Below are positions 63,921 through 64,000 of a DNA stretch of 64,000 nt, one piece after another. The stretch's first letter is position 1. Every line of letters begins with the position of its first letter. The DNA is taken from assembly GCA_943736015.1 (NCBI GenBank), contig OX031063.1, positions 19,389,501 to 19,453,500 on the forward strand. Reading direction: 5' to 3'. The notes below the pieces were generated by a model. The model did no database searches. It worked only from the letters and a program-made list of their open reading frames with translations, and had not been told where the DNA came from. The position numbers and the translations under genes are program-made. The stretch comes from Tridacna crocea (taxonomy: Eukaryota; Mollusca; Bivalvia; Cardiida; Cardiidae).

Positions 63921-64000
63921 TTAACCCTTTCCCAAACAATCCCTGGTTTTTACAGGTTTGGAATAGAAGCCTTTTGAAAACATTGTGGGAAAAGGAGAAA
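63921..64000 (+). mobile_element. H229-A, cut by the window edge
   Basis: Left TTAA and the first part of the stem (GTGGGAAAAGGAGAAA) are present. Confidence 0.85.

Noticed and set aside
13400-64000. Many short ORFs with peptides like [17 protein letters not shown] in several frames and both strands
   Set aside because: They are translations of the hairpin-element stem. The same peptide recurs wherever a copy lies, on either strand, without start or splice context.
13352-64000. CRISPR-like array of palindromic repeats
   Set aside because: Spacing is irregular, both orientations occur, copies have TTAA duplications and inverted ends, and the host is eukaryotic.

Overview
The window is animal nuclear DNA, most likely from a bivalve mollusc. 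This rests on three things: a neurobeachin-type BEACH gene with many short exons in very long introns, repeats typical of bivalves (short elements with satellite cores, in the style of the 'pearl' elements), and a virus-like Polinton/Maverick element. The species cannot be read from the sequence.

Bases 1-13050 are the right-hand part of a Polinton (Maverick / adintovirus-like) element; its left end lies outside the window. Plus-strand genes, in order: an ORF that may be cut by the window edge, a BIR-domain (inhibitor-of-apoptosis-like) protein, a small CX2C/HXC protein, an A32-like packaging ATPase, two small proteins, and a protein-primed family B DNA polymerase. Minus-strand genes, in transcription order from the right end: integrase with chromodomain, penton-like minor capsid protein, basic core-like protein, double-jelly-roll major capsid protein, and adenain-type protease. 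The two sets converge at about 8.65 kb, where each strand has a poly(A) signal. ATPase and polymerase are split by three short GT-AG introns that restore the frames exactly. Neighbouring genes overlap as ATGA or TAATG, or lie 2 nt apart, which suggests polycistronic messages with stop-start coupling. The element seems to end at 13050 (...ACT) inside a copy of a 540-bp host repeat.

Bases 13051-34700 are host DNA without a recognised gene. They are packed with TTAA-flanked 229-bp hairpin elements (two subfamilies), tandem-repeat elements that all end in a hairpin plus TCTTGTT, a 726-bp DNA transposon, a 540-bp TTAA element in tandem, and other palindromic repeats.

Bases 34764-63727 hold twelve in-frame exons (1289 coding nt) of a neurobeachin/LRBA orthologue on the plus strand, covering the N-terminal region and the concanavalin-A-like domain. 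The start codon lies upstream and was not found; the gene runs off the right edge. Its introns hold about 45 more hairpin elements, a 451-bp fold-back, a 3.4-kb Kolobok-like TTAA element with a THAP-domain ORF, two minisatellites, and decayed copies of two of the gene's own exons.

The strongest signal is the 229-bp hairpin family. Both subfamilies put the palindrome centre exactly 88 nt from one TTAA and 140 nt from the other. The palindrome sequence differs between subfamilies and single copies, yet both arms change together.
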